Assembly (NCBI GenBank): GCA_023418315.1 | Contig: JAEZZY010000024.1 | Span: forward strand, 1-49,865 | DNA: 49,865 bases | Origin: Bacteroidota bacterium | GTDB lineage: Bacteria; Bacteroidota; Bacteroidia; Chitinophagales; Chitinophagaceae | Reading direction: 5' to 3' | Shown here: positions 1-7,683 of the stretch, one piece after another | Numbering within the stretch: the first letter of the stretch is position 1 | Layout: every line of letters starts with the position of its first letter | The notes under the pieces: model-generated | What the model was told of the DNA's origin: nothing | The model's database searches: none | What the model saw: the letters and a program-made list of their open reading frames with translations, nothing else | Made by a program: the position numbers and the translations under genes

Positions 1-271
1 TTTCGTAGAGCGTATCAGAATCTGCCTGGCTTATTACCTAAGCCTCGATTATGTATGTAATCACATCAGCCAGGGTGCAAAAACTATTGCCAAACCACCA
101 AAACCTCCTGACTTATTTTCCAGGCAACTAACACTCTAAATCAATAAAATCAACTACCTAAGCCCCCTTAAACACACCTTTGCCAAAAGTTCCGGATGAG
201 AGTGGTTTCGTTTATAAGTGTAGCCTCAATGTGTATTCATTTGTTGATAATTTTTAAATATTTATAATTTT

Positions 272-318
272 CCCCACGCTGGCGCGCGCTTCGAAGCGCG
301 TGGCCACAAAATAAAAGT
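272..318 (+). repeat. GCTGGCGC-type palindromic repeat, copy A
   Basis: The block starts CCCCACGCTGGCGC and runs into a perfect 16 bp palindrome (CGCGCTTC/GAAGCGCG, 285-300), followed by an AAATAAAAGTTTTTT tail. Nearly the same sequence recurs at 8431-8477, including the tail, with only a few differences. The strong GC hairpin in AT-rich surroundings followed by a T-run suggests a dispersed extragenic palindrome that may also act as a terminator. The family assignment is inference. Confidence 0.7.
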
Positions 319-404
319 TTTTTGAAAAATGTAAATTACACGATGAGCAGGAAGTATAAATTCCATAATAAAGAAGGAGTTTTATTGGTTTATTGTAATT
401 TTAG

Positions 405-440
405 AGGCACACGCAGGGATGCGTGCGCCAGCGGGGAGAC
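405..440 (-). repeat. GCTGGCGC-type palindromic repeat, copy B (inverted)
   Basis: On the minus strand this reads TCCCCGCTGGCGCACGCA and so shares the head of copy A. Its own hairpin is CACGCA (410-415), loop GGGA, TGCGTG (420-425). It is inverted relative to copy A and lies 87 bp from it, so the two heads face away from each other around a short AT-rich spacer. It ends just upstream of a short ORF starting at 444. Confidence 0.6.
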
Positions 441-443
441 TTT

Positions 444-596
444 ATGGGACTGTATTACCAAAATAAACCTGTGCCGCCTATGCAGGTGATATATCGTGAT
501 AATGGTATTTCTATTGAAGCACATGGCAACGACACTATCCTAAGAAATCAAATTCTCCAACAATATGAAGACTCAGTTCTTAAAGGATTACGTTAA
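444..596 (+). CDS. Possible small 50-residue protein
   Basis: An ATG directly after repeat copy B opens a 50-codon frame that begins MGLYYQNKPVPPMQ and ends VLKGLR. It overlaps the start of the next gene by 32 bases in another frame. The composition is protein-like (mixed polar and hydrophobic, no low complexity), but I recognise no domain. It could be a genuine short gene, a decayed gene end, or chance. Overlap with a lipoprotein that has a convincing signal peptide argues against both being strongly expressed as drawn. Confidence 0.25.
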   Translation: MGLYYQNKPVPPMQVIYRDNGISIEAHGNDTILRNQILQQYEDSVLKGLR

Positions 597-1134
597 AAAA
601 TCTTCCCTCTTATTTGTTGCTGTTTGGATGGCTTCTCTCACATTAACTAACTGTAAGGAGAATTCGGCAACTGATAATGAACAAGAATTAAATCAATATA
701 GTTTTTACGCTGATGGAAGATTAAAGAGCATAATAGTCAATTATATAAATCGCAGAGACACTTTTAATTTTACAACTGATGGTAAGTTAGGATATTGGGG
801 GAAGTTATTGAGGATAGTCCATAGGGACAGTGCATTAACAAATAAACAGTTTCCTGTTATATTTCATACTACCATGTTTAACCGTGTTATTTTACGTTTA
901 CAAATCCGTATTCTAGATTCCATGGAGCATATTGTTTGGGATACTGTAGTTAGTAAAAAAATATTCAAAAGAGAAGCACCTTATATTTTTGAATCATTTT
1001 ATATAAAAAACAAGCTATCCATCCCGGGGCGATATTATTACAATGTTTTATACAATTATATGGACAGTACAACAAAAAGATATATATATACGGATTCCTC
1101 AATAACGAAAATAACACTGGTTGAAAAAATATAA
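565..1134 (+). CDS. Hypothetical lipoprotein
   Basis: A 189-residue protein with a lipoprotein signal: basic N-terminus, hydrophobic stretch, then lipobox SLTLTNC with the modified Cys near residue 30. The mature part is rich in Tyr, Asn, Ile and beta-forming residues, with no domain I can name. It is probably exported and anchored in a membrane leaflet. The ATG at 565 is preferred because it places the signal peptide at the N-terminus. The double-hairpin repeat begins 25 bp after the stop and may end its transcript. The function is unknown. Confidence 0.6.
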   Translation: MKTQFLKDYVKKSSLLFVAVWMASLTLTNCKENSATDNEQELNQYSFYADGRLKSIIVNYINRRDTFNFTTDGKLGYWGKLLRIVHRDSALTNKQFPVIFHTTMFNRVILRLQIRILDSMEHIVWDTVVSKKIFKREAPYIFESFYIKNKLSIPGRYYYNVLYNYMDSTTKRYIYTDSSITKITLVEKI

Positions 1135-1496
1135 CTCATATAGAATGCCTGTTTTTTGCCGTTGTTGGTGTTCTCACCAACAAAATAGGGGATATCAAGA
1201 GAAGGAAGAAGAAATAACAAATGAAAGAAGCTATTGAACTGATGGAGAAACAAGGATTTAATAAGGATATGGGGTTGTTGGTGAGAACACCAACAACGGG
1301 GGAATCACCCCAACTTTTTTTGCGGATAAAGAGTCTTAATTTGATGGTAGAACTCATTTTGTATTAAATATAAATTGTATATTTCATTTTCCTGAAACCT
1401 TATTGAGCTATATTAGGTTTCGCAGAGGGTGTCAGGTAAAGGAATAAAAACAACATATGCATTACAGTTTTCATTCACCGGATAAAACGCACTTCT
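1135..1496. other. Intergenic region holding a double-hairpin repeat
   Basis: This 362-base gap contains the double-hairpin element at 1159-1300 and then plain AT-rich DNA up to the T9SS gene. I found no convincing promoter box or RNA gene. Short frames here, on either strand, read through the palindromes and are not supported as genes. Confidence 0.6.
1159..1300 (+). repeat. Double-hairpin element with inverted ends, copy 1
   Basis: The left end CCGTTGTTGGTGTTCTCACC is matched as an inverted copy at the right end, giving 25 bp inverted termini. Each terminus is itself a hairpin: TTGTTGGTG 1162-1170 with CACCAACAA 1175-1183, and GTTGTTGGTG 1274-1283 with CACCAACAAC 1288-1297. About 90 bp lies between them. 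A second copy with the same plan and similar interior is at 8480-8616. This is MITE-like in layout, but no target duplication is obvious and no transposase is nearby. Confidence 0.85.
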
Positions 1497-3050
1497 ATGA
1501 TTTATAACTACAGTAAAGTCCTCTGCATAGCGATTTTTTGCACTTTAGCATCTGTAACGTCTTTTTCTCAACCATTGATCCAATGGGAAAAATCATTTGG
1601 AGGAAGCAATGACGAATCCATAGTGGATATGATAAGGACTTCGGATGATTACTATATTTCTGTCGTTAATTCAACATCATACAACGGGCATATTGTTGGT
1701 CATCATGGTTATATGGATCTATGGGTAGTGAAAACAGATAATAACGGAGCGATAATATGGAAAAAGAATTATGGCGGAACGAATTACGATTACGGAAACT
1801 GTGTCATAGAAACGGATGACAACGGATACATCATTGTTGGTTATTCGGGCTCAAATGACGGAGACGTATCAGGAAACCACGGGGCTTTTGACGGCTGGAT
1901 AATCAAGATAGACAGTTCGGGAACATTGTTATGGCAAAGATGTTTGGGAGGCACTAAAGATGATATGTTTTATTCGATTGGCAAAACAGGAAGTAATGGC
2001 TACATTGTAGCGGGTGTTACCAGTTCCGATAACGGAGATGTGTTTTTCAACCATGGTTATTCTGATGTATGGGTGGTACAAATTGACAGCGTAGGCAATA
2101 TCCTTTGGGAAAAAACTTATGGCGGTTCCAGTAGTGATTGGTCTGAATATATACGAAAGACCTTTGACAACGGGTATATATTGGCTGGCAATACTTATTC
2201 AAATGATGGCGACGTTTCTTCTAATCATGGTATATCCGATTATTGGATTGTAAAGATTGATAGCGTTGGAAATCTGTTATGGCAAAATACCTATGGCGGC
2301 TCTTACCTGGATCAGGCCTATCAAATTGAAGAAATAAGAATTGGAGAGTATAATTACCAATATTTGATATCAGGTATATCAACTTCAGCTGATGGAGACG
2401 TTCCAGAAAATAGAGGCTCCTATGATATTTGGCTTTTAATGATTGACACTACGGGCAATAAAGTATGGAGTAAAGTTTACGGAGGCTCGGAACTGGACGA
2501 CGATGGACTTTTTATACGTAAAAACAATTATGAATTTATCATGTCTGCTCGGACCGGCTCATCAGACGGAGATGTTACCATGAATTACGGTGATATGGAC
2601 GTGTGGTTGATAAGTTTTGATAACAATGGTAATATAAATTGGGAAAAAACATATGGAGGAAGTAATTTTGACGGAGCTTCAAGTTTGCAGATTACTTCTG
2701 ACGGACAGTATATGCTGGCGGGAACATCTTTTTCAAACAATAATGATGTTACGGTAAATTATGGGAATGGTGATTTTTGGCTTGTGAAACTTGGTCAGAC
2801 GGCGGCGGCGGACAATATAGAAACTTCAATAAGGGATAATATTAAGGTTTATCCCAACCCCACTAAAAACCACTTGTTTTTAGCGCAACCCGCTCATATA
2901 TTGCTTAATAGTGTGGACGGCAAGTGCTTACTGGATCAAAAAAATAGCGACGTTATTAATGTAAGCGTTCTTCCTAACGGTACTTATATATTGAACATTT
3001 TAGATGAAAACGACAGGCTGATTCAGACAACTACTATTATCAAAGAATGA
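1497..3050 (+). CDS. T9SS-secreted protein with seven propeller-like repeats
   Basis: A 517-residue secreted protein. An N-terminal signal peptide (cleavage probably after SFSQ) is followed by seven repeats of about 60 residues. Each is built around a W-x-K/R/N-x-x-GG-x-x-x-D core and an 'I..T.DnGYi..G.S.SnDGDV' segment, the pattern of beta-propeller-like outer-membrane or secreted proteins. The C-terminus (VYPNPTKNHLFL... to the end) is a type A T9SS sorting domain of about 70 residues, so the protein should be exported across the outer membrane and attached or released. It stands alone between palindromic repeats. A role in binding or adhesion is only a guess. The start is the first ATG that gives a proper signal peptide. 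Confidence 0.85.
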   Translation: MIYNYSKVLCIAIFCTLASVTSFSQPLIQWEKSFGGSNDESIVDMIRTSDDYYISVVNSTSYNGHIVGHHGYMDLWVVKTDNNGAIIWKKNYGGTNYDYGNCVIETDDNGYIIVGYSGSNDGDVSGNHGAFDGWIIKIDSSGTLLWQRCLGGTKDDMFYSIGKTGSNGYIVAGVTSSDNGDVFFNHGYSDVWVVQIDSVGNILWEKTYGGSSSDWSEYIRKTFDNGYILAGNTYSNDGDVSSNHGISDYWIVKIDSVGNLLWQNTYGGSYLDQAYQIEEIRIGEYNYQYLISGISTSADGDVPENRGSYDIWLLMIDTTGNKVWSKVYGGSELDDDGLFIRKNNYEFIMSARTGSSDGDVTMNYGDMDVWLISFDNNGNINWEKTYGGSNFDGASSLQITSDGQYMLAGTSFSNNNDVTVNYGNGDFWLVKLGQTAAADNIETSIRDNIKVYPNPTKNHLFLAQPAHILLNSVDGKCLLDQKNSDVINVSVLPNGTYILNILDENDRLIQTTTIIKE

Positions 3051-3162
3051 TAGCAGAAGTTTGGCTTTAGGTGTCTTTGCAAGAAACGCCTCGCTGAATT
3101 GACCGGTATAGTCATACTATATTGCCTTAACTCTCCACAGATGATGTTGCCATTTTGTGTTC

Positions 3163-3245
3163 TGCGCGAGTCTCTTGAAAAGGACTCGCGCATACGTTGG
3201 CTACTACTTCCAAAAGAGTACGAGTCCACTTCGGGAGACTCGTAC
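3163..3245. repeat. Pair of related hairpins with a GAGTC/GACTC core
   Basis: Two palindromes lie 25 bases apart. The first is TGCGCGAGTC (3163-3172), a 10-base loop, and GACTCGCGCA (3183-3192). The second is GTACGAGTC (3218-3226), a 10-base loop, and GACTCGTAC (3237-3245). Both share the CGAGTC...GACTCG core but differ in their outer arms. They sit between two converging genes, the T9SS protein and the WYL regulator, so they could terminate transcription from both sides or be dispersed palindromes. Confidence 0.75.
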
Positions 3246-3321
3246 GAAACGAAAGGCTCATTATTGCGGATATTTAGACTTTCAACTTCACTGCTTGTGA
3301 AGGAGGGTAGAAGCTGATTAT

Positions 3322-4260
3322 TTATTCATAAAAACTAACTGCTTTCCTTAAAATCCTTGCGACTTCATTTCTCAAAGACAGAGGCTCTATCACCTTTACC
3401 CGTCCGCATTGGGCAAGTATCAGGCTGAATAGGTCTTCATTAGGATGTACATACAATGCAATGCGAAATTCTTCCTCATTATCCAATAATATTTCCTGCG
3501 AATGATGCCACGGTTGCGCTTTAATGTAAGGAGCTTGTTTGGGCTCAAAGGATAAAATCACTTCTTCAATTGCTACTTCAGAAAACGTAACCCCGATAAT
3601 GTTGTCAAAAATATCAAACATACTTTGAGATGCGCTTTTTTTCTTTTCATGCACATTTGGGAAAAGGTTTTTCGGCACTTTCTCTAAAAGCGCTACATTC
3701 AAAATTCTGTCCAAGCCAAATAGTACGTGCGCATCTTTTTTCCTTCCTGCTATGTCACGGATAAGCACGAGAACATACCATCGGTTGTTGTATTCTTTTA
3801 GAAACAGAGGCACGACTTTGTGTGTTTTGGGTTGCTCCGCATCATAACGTTGGTAATCCAAAGCTATCCAACGCTTTTCGGTAATAGCCTGGAATATCGC
3901 TGACAACCACTCTACACCTTTCGCTACCGTTCGATTATCGAACTGTATGTATTGAAGCGGCCTTTTTAAGTGCAAACCCGAAATCGCTTTCATAAAATCC
4001 GAAGCGACCATAAGATGAATGATACGCTCCTGTAAACTATTTTTCTCAATGTATAGTGTGTAAGTTTTTGTTTTATTATCATACTCCATCTCAAAACCTA
4101 AGGTGCGCAAATCATTTCTGTACCGTAATACCGATCGTTCAGATGACGGCAAATCTTCATCACTCAGCATTTTCTGAATTTTAGAGGTACTCACCTTTCT
4201 ACCGCCTCTGAAAAGAGAAAGGATTTTGAAATAGATAAGATTTTTATTTTGTAAAGACAC
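3322..4260 (-). CDS. WYL-domain transcriptional regulator
   Basis: A 312-residue regulator. Residues about 8-70 form a DeoR/HTH-like DNA-binding segment (YFKILSLFRGGRKVSTSKIQ... SERSVLRYRNDL). Residues about 125-205 form the WYL domain (RWIALDYQRYDAEQPKTHKV ... NNRWYVLV). The C-terminal part resembles the WCX extension (VILSFEPKQAPYIKAQPWHH). WYL proteins bind ligands and regulate adjacent genes, and several are known to control phage-defence loci (CapW, BrxR). The frame starts with GTG at 4260. It is divergent from the five-gene run beginning at 4488 across a 227 bp gap, the usual placing of such a regulator. Regulation of that run is inference. Confidence 0.88.
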   Translation of the reverse strand: MSLQNKNLIYFKILSLFRGGRKVSTSKIQKMLSDEDLPSSERSVLRYRNDLRTLGFEMEYDNKTKTYTLYIEKNSLQERIIHLMVASDFMKAISGLHLKRPLQYIQFDNRTVAKGVEWLSAIFQAITEKRWIALDYQRYDAEQPKTHKVVPLFLKEYNNRWYVLVLIRDIAGRKKDAHVLFGLDRILNVALLEKVPKNLFPNVHEKKKSASQSMFDIFDNIIGVTFSEVAIEEVILSFEPKQAPYIKAQPWHHSQEILLDNEEEFRIALYVHPNEDLFSLILAQCGRVKVIEPLSLRNEVARILRKAVSFYE

Positions 4261-4487
4261 GGTATGCTAATTTTTATATTGTTTAAAATTAAACAAATTT
4301 CATTACTGCTATGACAAGTTTTGGCATACCTGTACATATATCTTTACCGCAGAAAAGTGAGGCTTGAAAAGGAACGTATTTAAGAAGATTTGCTGCAAGC
4401 GTATTGCAGATGCGGAAAGAACAGCGTTTGAAAAGGAGGGAAGAAAAAATTGAAAGTTTACTTATAAATTAATAAAACAACCAACTT

Positions 4488-5282
4488 ATGGAAGACACAT
4501 TTGACATTGACAAGATTGTGGCATATCTGAGAAAAGAAATACTTAATGACAACAAGTCTTTGGATGATTTGTATCAATGGGAAATAAGTACAAAAGCGTT
4601 AAACAAATTGAGTATTACTCTAACAGAGAAAACCAATTACGAAAAAACAATTAAGCTAAAAGAGATTATTAGTGAGAAACTGAAAAAATCTGAGGAGGAA
4701 GAATTTAAGGAGCTAAGCTTATGGATAATACATGATTGGGGCAGAATAACAAAAGGAAATGTAGAGAACCTGCATGAAATCATTAAAAATTGTATAGACA
4801 AAAGGGATTATGAATTTGAGCGCATAGCAAGTACCTCAAAAGTTGCGGCGTTTATGCATCCAGACGAATTTGCGATATACGATTCTCGTGTAGTTTATTC
4901 CCTGAATTGGATAATTCTGTCAACAGAAGCAGGGAGTAAATATTTCCCCTTGCCGAGCGGAAGGAATTCAAAGATGACTGCATTTGATATAGAGGTGCTG
5001 ATACGCCTGAAGCACATTTCAAATTATAGACCTGATAAAAGCAATGCTTTGAAAAAAGAAAAGTTCATTGCAAATAAAGACAAAGAACTTTTTTTCAGTA
5101 AAAAAGAAGCATACAACAAATTCTTGCAATTGCTGAAGAATATTAGTAACGAATTATGGGTACATGAACAAGAAAACAAACTTGCAAAAACTGAAATGTT
5201 ATTGTTTTCAATTGCAGACAAAGAGGTGTATGATGACATAACAAGGCGCTGTAAGTTGGATAGTTTTTGCTGTGCTGATTAA
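4488..5282 (+). CDS. Unrecognised protein with SKVxAF/YDSRV signature
   Basis: A 264-residue, mostly helical and charged protein. The first 100 residues are Lys/Glu-rich. Residues 111-141 carry a compact signature (ERIASTSKVAAF, then YDSRVVYSLN) that reads like a conserved helical core. From memory similar segments occur in uncharacterised proteins near DNA-modifying or defence genes, but I cannot check this. There is no signal peptide or membrane segment, so it is cytoplasmic. The C-terminus has a Cys cluster (CKLDSFCC). It is the first gene of a run of five on the plus strand and lies opposite the WYL regulator. The function is unknown. Confidence 0.75.
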   Translation: MEDTFDIDKIVAYLRKEILNDNKSLDDLYQWEISTKALNKLSITLTEKTNYEKTIKLKEIISEKLKKSEEEEFKELSLWIIHDWGRITKGNVENLHEIIKNCIDKRDYEFERIASTSKVAAFMHPDEFAIYDSRVVYSLNWIILSTEAGSKYFPLPSGRNSKMTAFDIEVLIRLKHISNYRPDKSNALKKEKFIANKDKELFFSKKEAYNKFLQLLKNISNELWVHEQENKLAKTEMLLFSIADKEVYDDITRRCKLDSFCCAD

Positions 5283-5328
5283 TAAGAATGGAAAACAGAC
5301 CTATTATCAACAAGTCAATAAAATTCCT

Positions 5329-5907
5329 ATGGATTTGAACGATGAAATAGCAATAGCCCGCAAACTGCGACAAGCAGGAAGAGCTTGCGACAAGTGTGAG
5401 TACAAAAAAGCAACGGAGCTCTACAAAGATGTTCTACGAATAGAGCCTGATAATCTGGTAGCGCTTGTCAGCATATCGCACTGTTTCCTTCAATTGAAAA
5501 TGCTAAAAGATGCTGAGCGCCATGTGAGAAAGGCGTATGAAATACGAGATGACGATGATATGGTGGTTGTTAATTACAGTTGTGTGTTAAGCTATAATGG
5601 AGATATAGAAACTGCTATAAAGATTTTAGAAGAGGAAATAGCGTATGGCTCAGGAAACCCGATAATCTATAATAATCTTGGTTGTTTCTATTCTAATCTT
5701 TGCGACTACGAAGAAGCCCTTTACAACTATGATTTTTCTATTCAGTTGAAAGAAAAAAATCCTTTGGCATATTGTAACAGAGGGTTGCTAAGGTATTACA
5801 AACTGAAAGACAAAGGGGGGATTGCCGATTTAATCAAAGCTACAGAATACGGTGATTTAGATGCTTATGTAGCATTGCAGAAAATAGGGAACAACAAACA
5901 ATCCTGA
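5329..5907 (+). CDS. Tetratricopeptide-repeat protein
   Basis: A 192-residue cytoplasmic protein made of about five TPR units. Examples are 'YKKATELYKDVLRIEPDNLV' near residues 26-45, 'LKDAERHVRKAYEIRDDDDM', and 'YEEALYNYDFSIQLKEKNPL' followed by 'AYCNRGLLRYYKLKDKGG'. TPR stacks are protein-binding scaffolds, so a partner among the neighbouring products is plausible. The ATG at 5329 is chosen. An in-frame GTG at 5272 would overlap the previous gene by 11 bases and add 19 residues that do not look like TPR, though such an overlap is also possible. It is the second gene of the five-gene run. Confidence 0.8.
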   Translation: MDLNDEIAIARKLRQAGRACDKCEYKKATELYKDVLRIEPDNLVALVSISHCFLQLKMLKDAERHVRKAYEIRDDDDMVVVNYSCVLSYNGDIETAIKILEEEIAYGSGNPIIYNNLGCFYSNLCDYEEALYNYDFSIQLKEKNPLAYCNRGLLRYYKLKDKGGIADLIKATEYGDLDAYVALQKIGNNKQS

Positions 5908-5937
5908 CAAGATATAAAGTAAACAATATTTACCCAA

Positions 5938-6939
5938 ATGAACCTCAAATCCGAACTAAAGCAATATCACGAACTGTCAAAACCATTCCTGTATGACGTG
6001 GATACGGACAATCCCTTGTTTGAAAAACTGAAAGAAAAGGAAGAAGAAATACTGCGCCGTTTTGGGCTTCCGTGTACGTTCAGCTTTATTGATAAATTAC
6101 AAGTTTTCGGACTACAGGATGAGTGTAATGATGCGGACATTGAGGGAATGATACGCTACTTGAAAAAAAGCGCGATTGATTTTTTGCACTCCAAACCGCT
6201 TACCGATAAGGAATTGTTGGACTATGGCTATAGGCATTTGAGTACGCCTTCAGATATTCTGCCATTAATGGGATTGAACGGAAATGTATATCAGCATTTT
6301 GTTTGGGAAGCCATTTGGCTTAAACAATTATCCGATGCAGAAACAGTGCTTGACGAACTGCGAAAAGCAGACGATATGAGGTTTGAAGCCGAATACGAAG
6401 AAAAGGATAACAGCTTTACCATGCTGAAAGCGGCATCAGGAGACGATGGATTGCGTTGGAAAGATGAATGGTTTTTGTCAGAGCAGACAACTATAAATGA
6501 CCGTATAAAGTTGAAAGAATTAGGCTCATGGGAATACGACTATGAAATGGAATATCCTGATGTCATTATCAGCAAAGAGATTTATTTGGACAGGATTATT
6601 GTTTACCCACAGGATAATACGGTATTGCTTATTGCGTTTGTTGGGTGGAATGACCGTTTTTGCCCGCTTCAAATATATTGCGACCGACAAAAATTCCTGA
6701 GCCTTATAGCCGCTGCGCCTAATTGTTCTGTTGCAGAGTTAGTGCGCCTGCATTACTTCGCCGTGATAAACCATGACCTCTATGCCTCAACGGATATTCA
6801 TTTATCAAAAACACACGACACCTTGCTTCACTGCAATGCACAAGTTATTTTGGGTAGCCTTTCGGATGAAGATGATGAGGAAGATAGTGAATTGACAGAG
6901 CCCTTTGTTTATTATCTGCATGAAATTGCAACCAAATGA
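5938..6939 (+). CDS. Unrecognised 333-residue acidic protein
   Basis: A soluble protein with no signal peptide and no membrane segment. It starts 30 bases after the TPR gene. It contains many charged helices, aromatic-rich patches (GSWEYDYEMEYPDVIISKEI, FVGWNDRFCPLQIYCDR) and an acidic tract near the C-terminus (LSDEDDEEDSELTE). I recognise no catalytic motif. The next gene begins 13 bases after its stop, so it is almost certainly cotranscribed with its neighbours. Immunity-protein-like and structural roles are both possible, and nothing in the sequence decides between them. Confidence 0.72.
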   Translation: MNLKSELKQYHELSKPFLYDVDTDNPLFEKLKEKEEEILRRFGLPCTFSFIDKLQVFGLQDECNDADIEGMIRYLKKSAIDFLHSKPLTDKELLDYGYRHLSTPSDILPLMGLNGNVYQHFVWEAIWLKQLSDAETVLDELRKADDMRFEAEYEEKDNSFTMLKAASGDDGLRWKDEWFLSEQTTINDRIKLKELGSWEYDYEMEYPDVIISKEIYLDRIIVYPQDNTVLLIAFVGWNDRFCPLQIYCDRQKFLSLIAAAPNCSVAELVRLHYFAVINHDLYASTDIHLSKTHDTLLHCNAQVILGSLSDEDDEEDSELTEPFVYYLHEIATK

Positions 6940-6952
6940 AAGTAAAAATAAA

Positions 6953-7660
6953 ATGACAAGAACAACACAAGAGCTATTTGAGATAGCTATGAAAAAAATC
7001 ACCTATGGCGAAAGTGGAATGACACCTATCAAGAACCAAAAATCAATTGGATTTTTCCCTGCGGGAAGCGGTTTTTGGGAAGGAAAAGAAACTTTGCTAA
7101 ATGATAAAACGGTTCTAATCTTAGGACAAGACTTCAATAACGAAGTTGAATTTGAAAAGTATGAAAAGGATAAAGAAAAAAGCGAAGACCCTGACAAGAA
7201 TAAAACATGGCGAAATTTAAAGACCTTATTAAGTGAACTTCAAATTAAATTAGACGATTGCTTTTTCAGTAATGTTTATATGGGTTTAAGAAAGGGCAAT
7301 CTTTCCAATAAAGGCGCTTGCCCTGGAGTACAAAATGAGGCTTATAGAGTGTCTTGCGAAGAATTTTTAAAAAACCAAATAAACGCAGTAGAACCATCTC
7401 TCATTATTTTGTTGGGATTTGAGCCTTTAAAAGCAATAAGAAAAGTTTTTCCGAAAGAGTTGGCGGAATGGAACAATGTAAAAACAACATCAGAGATAGT
7501 ATTAAGCAATGACAAACAAGTCATCGTTGCAAACATCAATAATAAAAACGTGAAAGTTGCTTTTGTAATTCATCCAAGCATGAATGCCACTAACAGAAGC
7601 CGAATTTTTGGAAAAGGTAAGGGCTCCATAGAGATTGAAAAACTTAAAAATCTTCTATAA
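6953..7660 (+). CDS. Uracil-DNA-glycosylase-superfamily-like protein
   Basis: A 235-residue protein with the layout of the UDG fold. A strand ending in LILGQDFNNE (GQD at residues 58-60) stands where UDGs have their water-activating motif. It is followed by FFSNVYMGLRKG (104-115), a central strand PSLIILLGFEPLKAI, and a C-terminal FVIHPSMNA (HPS at 207-209) like the DNA-intercalation motif. The GQD lacks the PYH that follows it in family 1, so substrate and activity cannot be assumed. The ATG at 6953 is chosen because the longer frame (from 6905) runs back into the previous gene. It is the fourth gene of the run. UDG-like enzymes have been recruited to defence in some phage-resistance systems, and that parallel is inference. 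Confidence 0.7.
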   Translation: MTRTTQELFEIAMKKITYGESGMTPIKNQKSIGFFPAGSGFWEGKETLLNDKTVLILGQDFNNEVEFEKYEKDKEKSEDPDKNKTWRNLKTLLSELQIKLDDCFFSNVYMGLRKGNLSNKGACPGVQNEAYRVSCEEFLKNQINAVEPSLIILLGFEPLKAIRKVFPKELAEWNNVKTTSEIVLSNDKQVIVANINNKNVKVAFVIHPSMNATNRSRIFGKGKGSIEIEKLKNLL

Positions 7661-7683
7661 ACACAATCAATCCACAACAAACC

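Larger units (their letters stand above)
1..443. other. Gene-poor left edge with palindromic repeats
   Basis: No gene can be supported here. One frame is open from the left edge to a stop at 137-139 (about 45 codons) and might be the tail of a gene cut by the window, but it matches nothing I recognise. The rest is AT-rich and contains two GCTGGCGC-type hairpin repeats in opposite orientation (272-318 and 405-440), described separately. Confidence 0.5.

Noticed and set aside
2..139. Open frame at the left edge, about 45 codons
   Set aside because: It has no start in view, no recognisable motif, and a Pro/Lys-rich end. It could be a gene tail, but nothing supports it.
1161..1183. Possible integron attC site
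   Set aside because: The hairpin lacks the GTTRRRY/RYYYAAC core pairs, and no integrase gene is present.
1136..1357. Minus-strand frame through the double-hairpin element
   Set aside because: It reads through the hairpins and has no independent support. A similar short frame arises at the second copy (8328-8519).
3099..3317. Plus-strand frame over the twin hairpins
   Set aside because: Its residues derive from the palindromes, it ends at the converging WYL gene, and it has no protein-like composition.
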